Assembly (NCBI RefSeq): GCF_964340395.1
Contig: NC_135565.1
Span: 11,566,742 to 11,630,741 of the forward strand
Length of the DNA stretch: 64,000 nt
DNA from: Glandiceps talaboti
Taxonomy: Eukaryota > Hemichordata > Enteropneusta > Spengelidae
Direction: 5' to 3'
Positions 24,912-37,288 of this stretch are shown one piece after another. The notes beneath the pieces were generated by a model, which was given only the letters and a program-made list of their open reading frames with translations, had not been told where the DNA came from and searched no databases. The position numbers and the translations under genes are program-made. Numbering within the stretch: the stretch's first letter is position 1; each line of letters starts with the position of its first letter.

Positions 24912-26773
24912 CATACATACATACATACATACACACACACACATACATACATACATACATACAAACATACATACATACATACATACATACATACATACAT
25001 GAATGCCTGCCTGCCTGTCTGACTCCCCTCCCTCCCTTCCCCCCTCCCTACACTGTCAAATGAAACTAAATGGTCTCAACAAAATCAACTCAAACGATGC
25101 TTACAATCACACTTGATACTCGCCTTCATGTCTTCCTATTTGGCACATTTGCAATCTTATTTGATTATGTTAATTTTGTGGTGTTGTCGGTGGCTGAGTG
25201 GTTAAACCACTTGCCTCTTACCACTGCGGTCGGGGTTCGAACCCCATTCAGGGTTCGATTAAATTTACCACGCTGTAAGTAAGAAGAGTGTCGTTCAGTT
25301 TGACGCAGGTTTTCCCCGGGTACTCCGGTTTCCTCCTGCATTAACACTGAACCCATGAGCGATGGCCCTCACTGGACTTCTTGGGAGACAAGTGTTTATA
25401 TGCTTAAAGAACTATCCAGTATAAATAAAGATTATTAATTTTATGTAGGCAGCTCTGGACCATCTCCTTGCCAAATCAAACCAAAACAAATAATTGTCCC
25501 CTTTCTTTGTATTTATAAGTAACACTGCTGTTAGATGACAATCCAGCTGCTGGTGTGTGTTGGCACTGTACAACAATATATAATTCATCTCTTAAATATA
25601 ATTCCACAGGTGTGCCTTACACCAAGTATACACTACATCCACCCTGGTCTGACGGCATTGCAACTAGACGACTGAAAGAAAAGCCACCGAGTTTTATGAC
25701 CGACAAGGAGAAATTCAGAAACATTTTGGGTGAGTGGAAAGTTAAAAAGGTTTACTTGGTATACCTGTAGCAGTAGTTTTAGCTTTGTACACATCTCATC
25801 CATATATATTCTGGTGTACGACAACTGATCATGTGACTGTGCATAAATGTTTCAATAAGATTTAAAAGAATATATACTGTACTATCATTATAAAGGTATG
25901 TTTTGAAGTTTCAATTTTGACAGACATAGTTGTTCAGAAGAATGAATAAATATTACAATAAAAATTGGACAAAAGAAGGAATGAAAAAGGAATGAATGGA
26001 TGGATGGATGGATGAATGGATGCATACATGAATGAAAAAGTGAATGAATGAATGAATGAATGAAGTGAATGGATGGATGAATGATTGAATGAATGAATGA
26101 ATGAATGAATGAATGAATGAATGAATGAATGAATGAATGAATTTCAGTACTACTGATATATGTCCAACCATACTGTAGTAACACATATTTTTTTCATTTT
26201 TAAGAAACTTCATCTACAGTTTGTGATGTTGGCTGTGGTAGTGGTGCTGCACTCTGCTATTTAGCACGTGATTTCCCTAAATCTCAATTTCATGGCATTG
26301 ACATAAATGAGAAAACCATCATGGCTGCCAGATCTCGCGCAGATTCTATGCAGCTGTCGAACGTGACCTTTCACCTTGGTGACGCAACTGTGATGTCGCA
26401 GGACTGGAATTCCAAGTTTGACATTGTTTACGTCATGGATGTCATTCATGACGTCGGTAGACCTGACCTACTTCTCAAAGAAATCAGGAGACTTGTCAAA
26501 GATGATGGATATTTCATCATGGAAGATGTTGCCGGCCATACCAAACACGCTGAAAATATAGACCGCCCTCTAGCACCACTTCTTTATACTGTAAGTCTCT
26601 TTCGTTGCATGCCCACGTCACTGTACACGGAAGGCGGATTTGGCTTAGGAGCCATGTGGGGTCAGGAAAAAGCACTCGAAATTCTTGCTGAGAATGGCTT
26701 CAAGTGTATCGATTCTGGAGAATCAGGAAAATTCAATTATACCTTTTACTGCAAGAAGACGGACAATGTTTAG
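22904..26773 (+). CDS. Class I SAM-dependent methyltransferase with N-terminal winged-helix region (four exons)
   Basis: Joined exons 22904-23082, 24595-24812, 25610-25729 and 26205-26773 give 361 codons. All introns are GT-AG and every junction keeps the frame. Residues 1-100 contain a helix-turn-helix-like stretch (TSQEIADAAGLKERYVREWL, split by intron 1), as in O-methyltransferases and Rv2258c-like proteins. The Rossmann part starts near residue 173. Motif I is VCDVGCGSGAA, the acidic loop that binds the SAM ribose is GIDINE, and a D-VIHD segment lies between. Length and layout match the Rv2258c-like family (about 350 aa), found in bacteria and patchily in animals. The substrate is unknown; small-molecule methylation in the cytosol is the likeliest role. 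The product is full length with no missing core motif. Confidence 0.88.
23220..23260. repeat. Poly(T) followed by poly(G)
   Basis: About 25 T then about 13 G in intron 1 of the methyltransferase gene. Exact lengths in such runs are often sequencing-dependent. Confidence 0.85.
23367..23998. mobile_element. Foldback DNA element, 614 bp, with 9-bp target duplication
   Basis: The element at 23376-23989 starts ACAGGCATTTGTTTCCC and ends with its reverse complement. Arms of about 240 bp are almost perfectly complementary (I noticed one mismatch, near 23453/23923) around a spacer of about 140 bp. The flanks 23367-23375 and 23990-23998 are both GGACAGACC. Very long inverted ends plus a 9-bp duplication suggest a nonautonomous Mutator-like element. 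It encodes nothing and lies in intron 1 of the methyltransferase gene. The near-identity of the arms suggests recent insertion or gene conversion. Confidence 0.85.
24595..24812 (+). CDS. Methyltransferase exon 2
   Basis: Acceptor ctcattcctcacag. The first residues YVREWLGAM complete the helix-turn-helix segment started in exon 1. The donor is AAAAG|GTAAAA. Confidence 0.85.
24881..25000. repeat. Microsatellite (ACAT)n with (CA)n core
   Basis: ACAT units flanking a short CA block, in intron 2 of the methyltransferase gene. Confidence 0.95.
25187..25440 (+). mobile_element. tRNA-derived SINE, plus orientation
   Basis: The head has an A box (GGTGGCTGAGTGGTTAAACC) and a B box (GGGTTCGAACCCC), spaced as in a tRNA. 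The middle has the conserved block 'ttttccccgggtactccggt', and the tail ends 'aataaagattattaatt'. It lies in intron 2 of the methyltransferase gene. A second copy is inverted at 4160-4406 and a body fragment lies near 14070-14200. Confidence 0.88.
25610..25729 (+). CDS. Methyltransferase exon 3
   Basis: Acceptor aattccacag, donor TTTTGG|GTGAGT. It encodes the linker (YTKYTLHPPW...) just before the Rossmann fold. Confidence 0.85.
25985..26143. repeat. Microsatellite (AATG)n / (GGAT)n
   Basis: GAAT and GGAT units in intron 3 of the methyltransferase gene. Confidence 0.9.
26205..26773 (+). CDS. Methyltransferase exon 4: SAM-binding Rossmann domain
   Basis: Acceptor ttttcatttttaag, stop TAG at 26771-26773. 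It encodes motif I (DVGCGSG), GIDINE, VMDVIHD and the C-terminal strand segment FNYTFYCKK. Confidence 0.92.
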
Positions 26774-27253
26774 TTTGAAATCGGTTCACACAGATTCAAA
26801 GAATATTCAATAATATGACAGAACCCCATGACGTCGGCGTCTGAGTGCAAATATGGTGTAATTTAGGGCATTTGCGATGTTGTCTCAGCGACCGCGAGAA
26901 AAATAGCGAAAGTTATAATAATCAGAAACATCGAAAGTACGGGTGGCAAATACTCCTGAGTACCCACACTATAACTCACACCTCTTGCGGTTCTGTTATT
27001 AAATTACATATGTTGATCACAAAAACCAACTTTCGTCACAAATACATTCCTAACTTCATGCGATCTCGTGAATATAGTCTGATCTCTCGCTCATTTGCAT
27101 ACATATATGCAATTATATTTTTTTTCTTTCGGCCATGATTGCACTTGAATGAATATACCAATTGCATGCAAACACCGATAATACAATCACTTGTACATAT
27201 AAATCAAAGAATTGCATAATAATTTAATTGCATAATTACTATTATGATTTGAA

Positions 27254-27342
27254 AATAAAAGCTCCTTAACTCCTTAATTATTAAGTTGTTGAAAAATCAT
27301 TGGATACGAAATTGAACTGTTAACGTTGTGAATGCAATAAAG
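27254..27342 (+). terminator. Candidate poly(A) signals of methyltransferase gene
   Basis: AATAAA occurs at 27254-27259 and 27337-27342, about 480-570 bp after the stop. Which is used cannot be told. Confidence 0.4.
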
Positions 27343-28214
27343 GTATGCATCAATGAATAAAATAACACTGGAAAACTGTGTATTCAATTATACTATTATG
27401 GTTAACATAATCCTAAAAGTGTTGTATACCTATTACTCTATCTATAGGCATATCACAGTCCACGACAAAACGACTAGTACTGCCCTTTTATTTGTATAGT
27501 ACTGTAGGTCTCTTTCATTGCATTCTTTCTTGACTGGGTTCAGATAAGGAGAGAATGTTGAGACACCTATATTATTACATACACATTTAGCACGATATGG
27601 ACCATGTGCTGGTAAACAAACCAATCTTGGTTTAACTTGATCTGAGGTGCGTGTCCACATTGCAACCAGGCTAGCCAAACACAGACCATTCACACTGCTG
27701 GATGATTTAAAGGCAACATGGACATTTCATTATAAAATGGGCACGTTTTGTATGACTCAGGTATAGTTACTTAACAACGGGTTGAAATGTGTGGAATCGG
27801 TTGAAAATAGAAAATTGTATGAAATCAAGATGAATAGGGAACTTGCAATCCAGACTGAGCATGCTCAGTCGCAAATGACTATGGGACTGTCTGTGGTTAT
27901 CACAATACCTAATCTGGAGCAACCGACAAAAAAAACATCCCACAATGGTCAGGGTGACTATGAATTGATTATGTGTGGTTACAAACAATGTAACATTATT
28001 GTTTACGATGCTAATTAATTAATATTTATTATCACATTTCCCATGATGCAACATTCAAAATGGTTGGTTTGCAAGTTCGCTATTGTCCCACGTAAAGTAT
28101 TTTACCAGAAAATAGAATATATGGCTCAGACGATCAATTGATTTAAATTTGATTAGTTATATCAAACACAGATATGGATTTTAATATTCTAAGTATTATC
28201 AAATCTGAACTAGC
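27343..28214. other. Spacer without recognised gene
   Basis: The frames at 27442-27693 (minus), 27767-27988 (minus) and 27782-28018 (plus) show no domain or convincing splice context. Confidence 0.4.
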
Positions 28215-28896
28215 TGTAACTTTAGTATTATTTTGTTGATCAATAGAATATCAATAATTAGATACTGTACATGTTAATAAGAGGTAGGTTGTATCCATAA
28301 GTAGTACAGTAACAGGTTTGAATCTTAATTGCAATTGGTTCTGATTTTTGGGTGCGGACCCAGAATGAATTTGATATATTGCATTATACTATTTATTATA
28401 ATGGTACATAAATACATTTACTCAGTGATTAAATACTGTTCAGTAAGTCGTGTTTAATACAACAGTTTCAAAATCAAACGATCCAGTCGCAGCTAGTGCA
28501 GTTTTGAACCCACCTACGAACGTATCACTATGTATAACCAATTGCAAAAGGGGTAGCCTGTTTGTTTGATTTATTTCAACAACACCTCAGTTATGACACG
28601 TAAGTATGATGATACTGCACTACAGGGAGCCCTCATCGGTCATATCCGTCTTAACTTCGCTCGGTGACTCACTTATATAGTTCGAAATCCGTGGACACCA
28701 TCTCAAACACACATCACAATAAGTAAGGTCTGGATAATCTTTGTTAGATCGGTGGATTAGTTGGGATTAATGTGACCTCACGGCCGGATTAGCGAAATTT
28801 GCAGATGACAGTTTTACATATATGGTGACTCGCCATCGTTGACATTTACCTGGAAAGTGAACATTGTCAGTTGTAACCCTACTACGTCTAATATAG

Positions 28897-29232
28897 GTAA
28901 GTAGCCCTATTACATGTGTTAAACTATCTCATAAATCGTCACTGATAGGACATCTGAGGTCACATTTCACGTTTCTCAACATGGTCAGCGGCAAGGTTAC
29001 AGGTCTTAGTGTACGTTTTCAAGTGCAGATAGCAAGATATGAAGTATAAACGAAGTGACACAGTATGTTCACTAGGTACATGCATCTTTGGGTAGAAATG
29101 TCTTTCCGTGTCTAGACATTAAACAGTATAGTAATGCAGCTGGTATGTACAATTCTCGATGCAATGACAGACTAAACATTTGGGGGAGGGGGATCTTAAT
29201 CCGGTCAGCTACATGTTTATCTTAAAATTCAG
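28897..29232 (+). other. Possible intron of a duplicated small gene, unit 1
   Basis: A strong donor (ATATAG|GTAAGTAG after 28896) and an acceptor (AAAATTCAG before 29233) are kept in unit 2 (32615 and 32950). The acceptor lies 25 bp before the ATG of a small signal-peptide-like frame. Conservation of both signals in both units is suggestive but not proof, as the units are recent duplicates. Confidence 0.25.
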
Positions 29233-29257
29233 GTGAAGAGTAAACATTGTTTCTACT

Positions 29258-29413
29258 ATGACAGGCATACTAATACTTTTAGTATGTGAAATTACTACTT
29301 TCTCTTTCGAAATAGTAAATCGATATCAGCCTCGTCACCTAGTTCTTGCCATTACGGTCATTGGATATCTTGGCAGGTATTCTGTCCTCCAAAATCTCAT
29401 ACCCTTGAAATGA
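29258..29413 (+). CDS. Small hydrophobic ORF, copy 1 (uncertain)
   Basis: 51 codons beginning MTGILILLVCEITTFSFEIV, which looks like a signal peptide or membrane segment. The same start is present in unit 2 at about 32976 (truncated by the internal duplication) and at 33180/33192. I recognise no family. It may be a first coding exon, or chance frames carried along by the duplication. Confidence 0.2.
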   Translation: MTGILILLVCEITTFSFEIVNRYQPRHLVLAITVIGYLGRYSVLQNLIPLK

Positions 29414-30179
29414 CAGGTCGCACCTTTACACATTTAAATTCATTATCTTCTGTACATATAACTGTCAATTAACTGACAAAAATAAAATATGAGTATTGCA
29501 TCTACTTGTTAAATGTATGAATACAGAATGAGTTTGTTTTTATTAAATTCAAGCTCATGAAACGCGTGATATGTAGGTCGTTCTGCATTATTTGTATCCT
29601 CGCACGTAGACAAATACCATACTAGACAACAAGTCACTCACGATACAGCTGAAACTGGGTTATCCATTTAATCAAGTTGAACAAAAGAAAGATTTATTTG
29701 TTTACCTAAGGTATTCAAACCACTATGTTAAAACGTTGTATTGCATTTTTGTGTTTTGTTCTATAAACAGAAAGTCAACAGTTACGTTAAATTTCGAAAT
29801 GCGCATACAAATTAATAATGTATAGGCCATAAGAATGACCGTTTCTGCAGTTTTCTAAAACGAGTAATCACATAGCCTGATATAGAGCGTTGAACTAAAT
29901 CGTGAACATATTTTAATGTGGTAGCATGTACGATACGTAAAAGTGGACAGGGTTTGAAATCGTTTAGTAGCTAAATATCTTTACTATCTAAAATTGAACT
30001 GTACAGGTCTAGGGTTAGATTTTTGTGAAGTAGTCCCTTTCTTGGTTGGTTAATAATTTAGACTTCCGATGATACTATTTTCCGTTGTTGACATAATTTT
30101 TTTATAATTATGATACAGTATTGTTCCAACTTCTTGAATTTTAGTAAAGGAAGTTGACAGGTTCACAATACATACCCTG

Positions 30180-30302
<123 letters not shown>

Positions 30303-30667
30303 CTATGATATGTATGTCAGGAATGTACCCATTGGCCAACTAACATTAAAAGTGACCATTAATATGAGTGAAAAATTTAATATTTTATATTCACTATGTT
30401 TTCCATTCATTGGAATGTGTAAAAGCAAACCAACCAACAAACAAGCCACTTATGTCCTTTATTAACACACACTTTGTTAAACATATTAAACACGAGATGA
30501 GTGGTCATTTACTGCAAATATTCCTTTTCGTTGCGCATAGTATGTTATGTTTATAAACGGGTTGATACTAAATTCTTCAATTCACAAGTTCCATCATTCT
30601 TTCAAACATGAAGATTGTTAAATCCTGAATAATATTAGCTCGGTTTGGTCTGTTATATTGTGTCAAA

Positions 30668-30934
30668 ATGCTACTCTGTCTATCCAAAGCTTGCTGCTTC
30701 GTACACGGCAGCGATCGTCCAAATTACATGGCCACGTCCGGGTATCCACACACCGGTGTTTACTTGTTAGGTTTGGATAACAACTCTCAAGTTGTATATT
30801 TCACCTTAAACCTTTATACACGTGGATGGACGTCAGACAAGCCATGCCATACGCAACATGTACACTTTCACTATCACATACGTTATTCACATTCACACCT
30901 AAAGACGGATAATATTGACATTTCAACAAGTTGA
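30668..30934 (+). CDS. Unrecognised ORF in unit 1 (uncertain)
   Basis: 88 codons, part of which (GYPHTGVYLLGLDNNSQVVY) reads like globular protein sequence. Most of it lies in the segment absent from unit 2, and its C-terminal part runs into the shared repeat. There is no domain I recognise and no splice partner. Confidence 0.2.
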   Translation: MLLCLSKACCFVHGSDRPNYMATSGYPHTGVYLLGLDNNSQVVYFTLNLYTRGWTSDKPCHTQHVHFHYHIRYSHSHLKTDNIDISTS

Positions 30935-31189
30935 CATGTAAGGTAATATTATTGATGATTTACAGCATTTCGTCATCACTGTCTATGTTTGCAGTGCTAA
31001 TTTAAGCACATTTTACAATTCGTTAAGAACTGGACATCCCTCCCTTTTTTGATTGTTAAACAGTTCTGTCAAAATTTGTTATGGTAGTGAATGTATGTGT
31101 AGAAAAGTAGAAGACGCCTGGGTTCATATTTGAGGGCAAAGGTGATGCCTTAAACGACGGTTTTTGACTACTCAATTTCGGTTGGTGTG

Positions 31190-31600
31190 TAGTCTGGATT
31201 GAGTGGAGGTGCAAACGGTAACACCACTGTATATGAAGTGGATAGTGATTTGAGGTTTACTACTGTATAAGAACTAGACTGTGAGTGGAGGTGTAAATGG
31301 GAACGATACTGTATAGGAAATAGACTGTGTGAGTGGAGGTGTAAAGGGTAACACTTCTGTATAGTTAATAGACTGTAGGTGGAGGTGTACTACTGTACAG
31401 GAACTAGACCGTGAGTTGAGGTGTAAATGGGGACGATAATGTATATGAACTAGACTGGGAGTGGAGGTGTAAATGGTAACGATACTGTATAACAACTAGA
31501 CTGTGGGTGGAGGTGTAGATGGTAACTATACTGTATAGAAACTAGACTGTGAGTTGAGGTGTAGATGGTAACAATACTGTATAGTAACTAGACTAGTTGG
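31190..31600. repeat. Minisatellite, unit about 46-60 bp, unit 1
   Basis: Repeats of 'gagtggaggtgtaaatggta' plus 'acgatactgtatag' and 'aactagactgt', about eight imperfect copies. The homologous array is at 34670-35050 in unit 2. Confidence 0.85.
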
Positions 31601-32837
31601 TGTATGGATCAATACAAGGACCGGATGAATGTGTTTTCTGTAGCATGTCTTCGATATGGTAAATTATATATCGTCATATATTTGCGGTTTCACATGCGGT
31701 TCGTAGAATTGTTTGAATTCGGAGAATTGTTTACAATAGTCGTACTCGAGAGGTAGGGTAGACTAAGTATATACGTACATTAACATTACATTCATCGGTA
31801 CGTTGGTAACACATTATAACATCGGGGTATAAGTTACCCTAAAACTAATTTACCACATCAGTAACTCTAACGCCAATGGGGCACCTCTTATGATGATAGG
31901 AATTGCAAAGTAAATACTTTTGTTTGTATTTTGAGTATTATTTTGTCGATCAATAAAATATCAATAATTAGATACTGTACATGTTAATAAGAGGCCAGTT
32001 GTATCCATAAGTAGTACAGTAAAACGTTAGAATCTTAATTGCATCTGTTTTTGATTTTTGGGTGCGGACCCCAAAATGAATTTAATATATTGCACTATAC
32101 TATGTATTATAATGGTACACAAATACATTTACTCAGTGATGGAATACTGTTCAGTAAGTCGTGTTTAATACAACAGTTTCAAAACCAAACGATCCAGTCG
32201 CAGTTAGTGCAGTTTTGAACCCACCTATGAACGTATCACTACGTATAACTAATTGCAAAAGGGGTAGCCTGTTTGTTTGATTTATTTCAACAACACCTCA
32301 GTTAGACTATATGACACATCAGTAGGATGATAGTATTATTGCACTACAGAGAGCCCTCATCGGTCATATCCGCCATAGCTTCGCTCGGTGACTCACTTAT
32401 ATAGTTCAAAATCCGTGGACACCATTTTAAGGACATCACAATAAGTAAGGTCTGGATAATCTTTGTTAGATCGCTGGATTAGTTGGGATTAATGTGACCT
32501 GACGGATTAGCGAAATTGGCAAACGACAATTGTAGATATATGGTGACTCGCCATTGTTGACATTCAGCTGGAAAGTGAACATTGTCAGTTGTAACCCTAC
32601 TACGTCTAATATAGGTAAGTAGCCCTATTACATGTGTTAAAATATCTCATAAATCGACATTGATAGGACATCTGAGGTCACATTTCACATTTTTCAACAT
32701 GGCCAGCGGTAAGGTTACAGGTCTTAGTGTACGTTTTCAAGTGCAGATAGCAAGATATGAAGTATAAACGAAGTGACACAATAAGTCCATTAGGTGCATT
32801 CAGGTTTGGGTAGAACTGTCTTTCCGTGTCTAGACAT

Positions 32838-33220
32838 CAGACAGTATAGCAATGCATTTGGTATGTACAATTGTTGATGCAATGACAGACTAAACATTTG
32901 GGGGAGGGGGAACTCAATCCGGTCAGCTACATGTTTATCTTAAAATTCAGGTGAAGAGTAAACATTGTTTCTACTATGAGTGGCACACTAATACTTTTAG
33001 TATGTGAAATTACTACTTTCACTTTCGAAATAGTAAATCGATATCAGCCCCGTCAGACAGTATAGCAATGCAGCTGGTATGTACAATTCTTGATGCAATG
33101 ACAGACTAAAAATTTGGGGGAGGCGGAACTCAATCCGGTCAGCTACATGTTTATCTTAAATTTCAGGTGAAGAGTAAACATGGTGTCTTCTATGAAAGGC
33201 ACACTAATACTTTTAGTATG
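32838..33220 (+). repeat. Internal tandem duplication of about 214 bp within unit 2
   Basis: The block starting 'cagacagtatagcaatgca' at about 32838 recurs at about 33052 and includes the acceptor and ATG of the small hydrophobic ORF. Confidence 0.85.
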
Positions 33221-33395
33221 TGAAATTACTACTTTCACTTTCGAAATAGTAAACCGACATCAGCCTCGTCACCTAGTTCTTGCCATTACGGATATCTGGG
33301 CACGTAATCCGTTCTCCAACATCTCATACCCATTAAATTGGCAGGTCGCACCTTTATACATTTTAAACTCCTTATCTTATCTTCTCTATATATAA
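33180..33395 (+). CDS. Small hydrophobic ORF, copy in unit 2 (uncertain)
   Basis: 71 codons. A second ATG gives MKGTLILLVCEITTFTFEIV, matching the frame at 29258. It diverges from copy 1 by a frameshift after about 35 shared residues. The product is unknown. Confidence 0.2.
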   Translation: MVSSMKGTLILLVCEITTFTFEIVNRHQPRHLVLAITDIWARNPFSNISYPLNWQVAPLYILNSLSYLLYI

Positions 33396-34085
33396 CTGTC
33401 AATTAATTGACAAAAATAAAATATGAGTATGGCACCTACGTATTAAATGTATGAATACTGAATGAAGTTGTTTTTATAAAACTCATGCTCATGAAACGCG
33501 TGTTATGTAGGTCGTTCTACACTACTGGGGTAATCGACCTGTCTTATGTCGAATGTATTCGAACAATAGGGTGCTTGTGAATTCGGAGAATTTTAAGCAA
33601 TAGTACACAGGAGGTAGACATCCTCGCACGTAGACAAATACCGTAGCAGACAGCAAGTCACTCGCGATAAAGCTGAAACTTGAATTGGTTATCCATTTAA
33701 TCAAATTGAACAAAAGTTACATGCATCTGTTTACCTAAGGTATTCAAACCACTATGTTAAAACGTTGTATTGCATTTTCGTGTATTGTTCTATGAACAGA
33801 TAGACAACAGTTACGTTGAATTTCGAAGTTGGCATATAAATTAACCATTTTGCATTTGTGTATTGATAAACAACGTATAGTGTATAGCCCATAAGAATGA
33901 CCGTTTCTGTAATTTTATAAAACGAGTAAGCACATAGCCTGATATAGTGCGTTGAACTCAATTGTGAACATATTTTAATGTGGTAGCATGGACGATACGT
34001 AAAAGTGGACAGGGTTTGAAATCGTTTAGTATCTAAATATCTTTACTATATAAAATTGAACTGTACAGGTCTGTGATTAGATTAG

Positions 34086-34279
<194 letters not shown>

Positions 34280-34669
34280 CCAGCAATAAACATGCATGAA
34301 CTTCAAACATGCCTGACGCAACATATACACTTTCACTATCACATACGTCATTCACATTCACACTTCAAGACGGATAATATTATAATTTTAACCAAGTTGA
34401 TATGTAAGGTAATATTATGAAGTATTGCAGCATTCCGTCTCCACTGTCTATGGTTGCAGTGCTATTTTTAGCATATTTTACAATTCGCTAAGAACTGGAC
34501 ATCCCTACAATATGCAGACCTTTTATTTGATTGTTATACAGTTTTGCCAACATGTATTATGGTAGTGTAGGTACGTGTAGAAAATAACAAAACGCTTGGC
34601 TTCATACTAGAGGGCAAAGGTGATTTCTTAACGACGGTTTTTGACTACGTCATTGCGGTTGGTGTGTAG

Positions 34670-35050
34670 TCCGGATTCAGTGGAGGTGTAAATGGTAACA
34701 CTACTGTATAGGAACTCGACTGTGAGTGGAGGTACGGTGTAAATGGTAACGCTACTATATAGGAACTAGACTGTGAGTGGAGGTGTACTACTGTATATGA
34801 ACTAGACTGTGAGTTGAGGTATGGTGTAAATGGTAACACTACTGTATAGGAAGTAGACTGCGAGTGTGAGTGGAGCTGTAAATGGTAACGATACTGTATA
34901 GGAAGTAGACTGAGTGGAAGTGTAAATGGTAACGATACTGTATAGCAACTAGACTGTGAGTGAAGGTGTAGATGGTAACGATACTGTATAGCAACTAGAC
35001 TGTAAGTGGAGGTGTAAATGGTAACAATACTGTATAGCAACTAGACTAGT
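34670..35050. repeat. Minisatellite, unit about 46-60 bp, unit 2
   Basis: Same repeat as at 31190-31600. A 131-codon minus-strand frame through it is repetitive (QSSSYTVVLPFTP-like units) and I regard it as a by-product of the array. Confidence 0.85.
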
Positions 35051-35230
35051 TGGTGTATTGATCAATACAAGGACCGGATGAATGTGTTTTCTGTAGTGTG
35101 TCTTTGATATGCTAAGGTATATGTCGTCGTATGATTGGGGTATCAAGAGCGGTTCGTAGAATTGTTTGAATTCGGAGAATTGTTTACAATAGTCGTACTC
35201 GAGACGTAGACTAGACTAAGTATATATATC

Positions 35231-36140
35231 GGACATTGACATTCGAGGTGCATCGGTACGTTGGTAACACATTACATCGGGGTGGAAGGTTAAGTGTCGC
35301 GACCCTGAAAGTAATTTATCACAGCAGTAACTCCAATGTAACTCAACTATTATGTGGCTAGGAATTGCGAAGTGGATATTTTCTCTTCTTGCGTTAAATG
35401 TAACACTTGGCAATCACTGAAACTACAGGTTTGAAAATGTCATATTGCCATTCATTAACAAACCATATATAGAGGCCTTATTTGCGGATGATCCGAAAGT
35501 TTTGGTTATAAAATGTTGTCTTCTGTTTGTCTTTTTGAAGTAAGAAAAATTAACATACTCACCGAAGGTATGAACGATTTGGCGAAATTGTCTTTAATCA
35601 AATTAATGTTAACTACATACATATCATTAGTTGAGACAATGTCAATTTAGTATTATTAATCGTTAAACATTTAACATTTAAATTGTTTGCCACTAAGTAA
35701 GAAAGACTTTTTTCTCTCCCACATTTATTATAAGAAATTTGTAATGAGAACATTCTTTATCTATGTATATGACGAATTAATCTCTTTGTTAGAAACCCTT
35801 TACTGTGTATTGTATATATTCTTCGAATAACACTACATGTACGGAGTTCTAAAAACTACTACGTTTTATTCTATTGCATCAGCTACAAAATAAAAAAAGT
35901 CAGAACGACTGTCGAGTTAACATGTTAACATCGGACAATTTCTTTCATCCAATAAATCATACTTGAACTTTTAACATTGGTGATCTGAAGACATGGTGTT
36001 TATTTGAAGTTCTCATAATCTATTTGTAATTCTATATCAGTGGTGCCGTGTTATTGATGTGGTAATTTTAACGACACGTGTAGCGTGACTTTAATAAAAT
36101 AAAAGATGAAAGGAAACAGCCATCGTTTTTATGGCACTAG
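35231..36140. other. Spacer without recognised gene
   Basis: AT-rich, no supported exon. Confidence 0.4.
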
Positions 36141-36490
36141 TTAAAGTGGTCATATGGATGAGAATTTGGTATTTATTTTATAAAATAGCTTCACTATGTT
36201 TTTCTACTTGAAAAAATAAAGCGAAAGAAGATATGCCAAGTCCATGTTCATAACTCAATACATTGCAAAAAGATGCAAAAAGTGTAAAAAAAAGTTTGTT
36301 ATTGTACGTACAATAACACAAATTTTACACATTATTTAGTGATTTGCTTTTTATTGAGATGTGAACATGAACATGGACTTGGTATATGTTACTTCACATT
36401 ATTTTTTCAAGTAGAAAAACATAGTGAAGCTGTTTTATCAAATAAAAATCCAAAATGAATACCAAATTCTCATCCATATGGCCACTTTAA
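36141..36490. mobile_element. Palindromic MITE family 1, copy 2
   Basis: Ends TTAAAGTGGTCATATGGATG and CATCCATATGGCCACTTTAA. Subterminal 'tttttctacttgaaaaa' pairs with 'ttttttcaagtagaaaaa'. 350 bp, almost a full foldback. Confidence 0.85.
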
Positions 36491-36630
36491 TACACTGTGT
36501 TATACAATTGTTATCCTGATATCCTTGGCAGGGTAGAATGAAACAATGTGCGTGTGAGTTTACATCAGAGTTGCTCTAGCTACACACTGCTATATCAATA
36601 AGCTTTGTAATTCAATAAGTTATTATTTGG

Positions 36631-36960
36631 TCACAGTGGAACGCATGATCTCTGGGCAAAGTTCAGATTGAGGACTGTACAAGCAAGTGCACTGCCCATG
36701 ATAGCACCATAAAGTTTATTACTCCTGCTTTGGAAATGTATTATATTGTTTAAGTACTGTGTAGTCTCATTCCAAAACATAACATTTGACCACTGAAGCA
36801 TGAACTTTGTGTGGTCTGTTATTAGAGACCTTACATCAAACATGAAATCATAGTTCATTGTGTTACATGTCAACACAAACGTAGCATTGCTATCATGAAT
36901 CATCATATACAACAATGTTCCAAATAAATTCCAGAAAACAGTATATGTGTTATTCTTCAA
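36631..36960 (-). CDS. Unrecognised 109-aa ORF (uncertain)
   Basis: A non-repetitive minus-strand frame with mixed composition and two predicted sequons, but no family I recognise and no obvious splice signals. It lies 300-700 bp upstream of the fusion gene's start, on the opposite strand. It could be an exon of a divergent gene or chance. Confidence 0.2.
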   Translation of the reverse strand: MKNNTYTVFWNLFGTLLYMMIHDSNATFVLTCNTMNYDFMFDVRSLITDHTKFMLQWSNVMFWNETTQYLNNIIHFQSRSNKLYGAIMGSALACTVLNLNFAQRSCVPL

Positions 36961-37280
36961 TATTTTTTTCGTTTAGCAGAGGAAAATACAAGTGACCTAA
37001 ATATAAGGTGTCTTTGTCACTACTTGTCAACCCTTAGCTTACGAGTATTTTCCGGCTTCATGAAGAAAAATATTGGAGAATAACATAATTATACCAGCGT
37101 CAGTAATATCAAAGACAAATTGGGGGAACCAATGATACTTTTGAACGTTTTGACTCATATTTCGATCAAAGCCGAACCAATGACGTAGGCACACGTTGTT
37201 GTGACATAGTCGCAAGTTGTCGTGACGTGAACGACTAGAGTGAATATTCCATATTTTTGCTCGAAATGGCTCGTGCATGG

Positions 37281-37288
37281 TATAAATA
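37281..37288 (+). promoter_or_regulatory. TATA box of the Death-GBP-PARP gene
   Basis: TATAAATA lies 60 bp upstream of the start codon at 37348. A transcription start near 37310 would leave a short 5' leader. This is motif-based inference. Confidence 0.5.

Noticed and set aside
25187-25260. A functional tRNA gene
   Set aside because: A and B boxes are present, but the sequence continues into a SINE body and the acceptor stem does not pair. A second copy at 4160-4406 shows it is a dispersed element.
34645-35040. 131-codon minus-strand frame as a repeat protein
   Set aside because: It lies wholly in a 46-60 bp minisatellite whose copies differ by indels that change the frame, and unit 1 has only a shorter frame.
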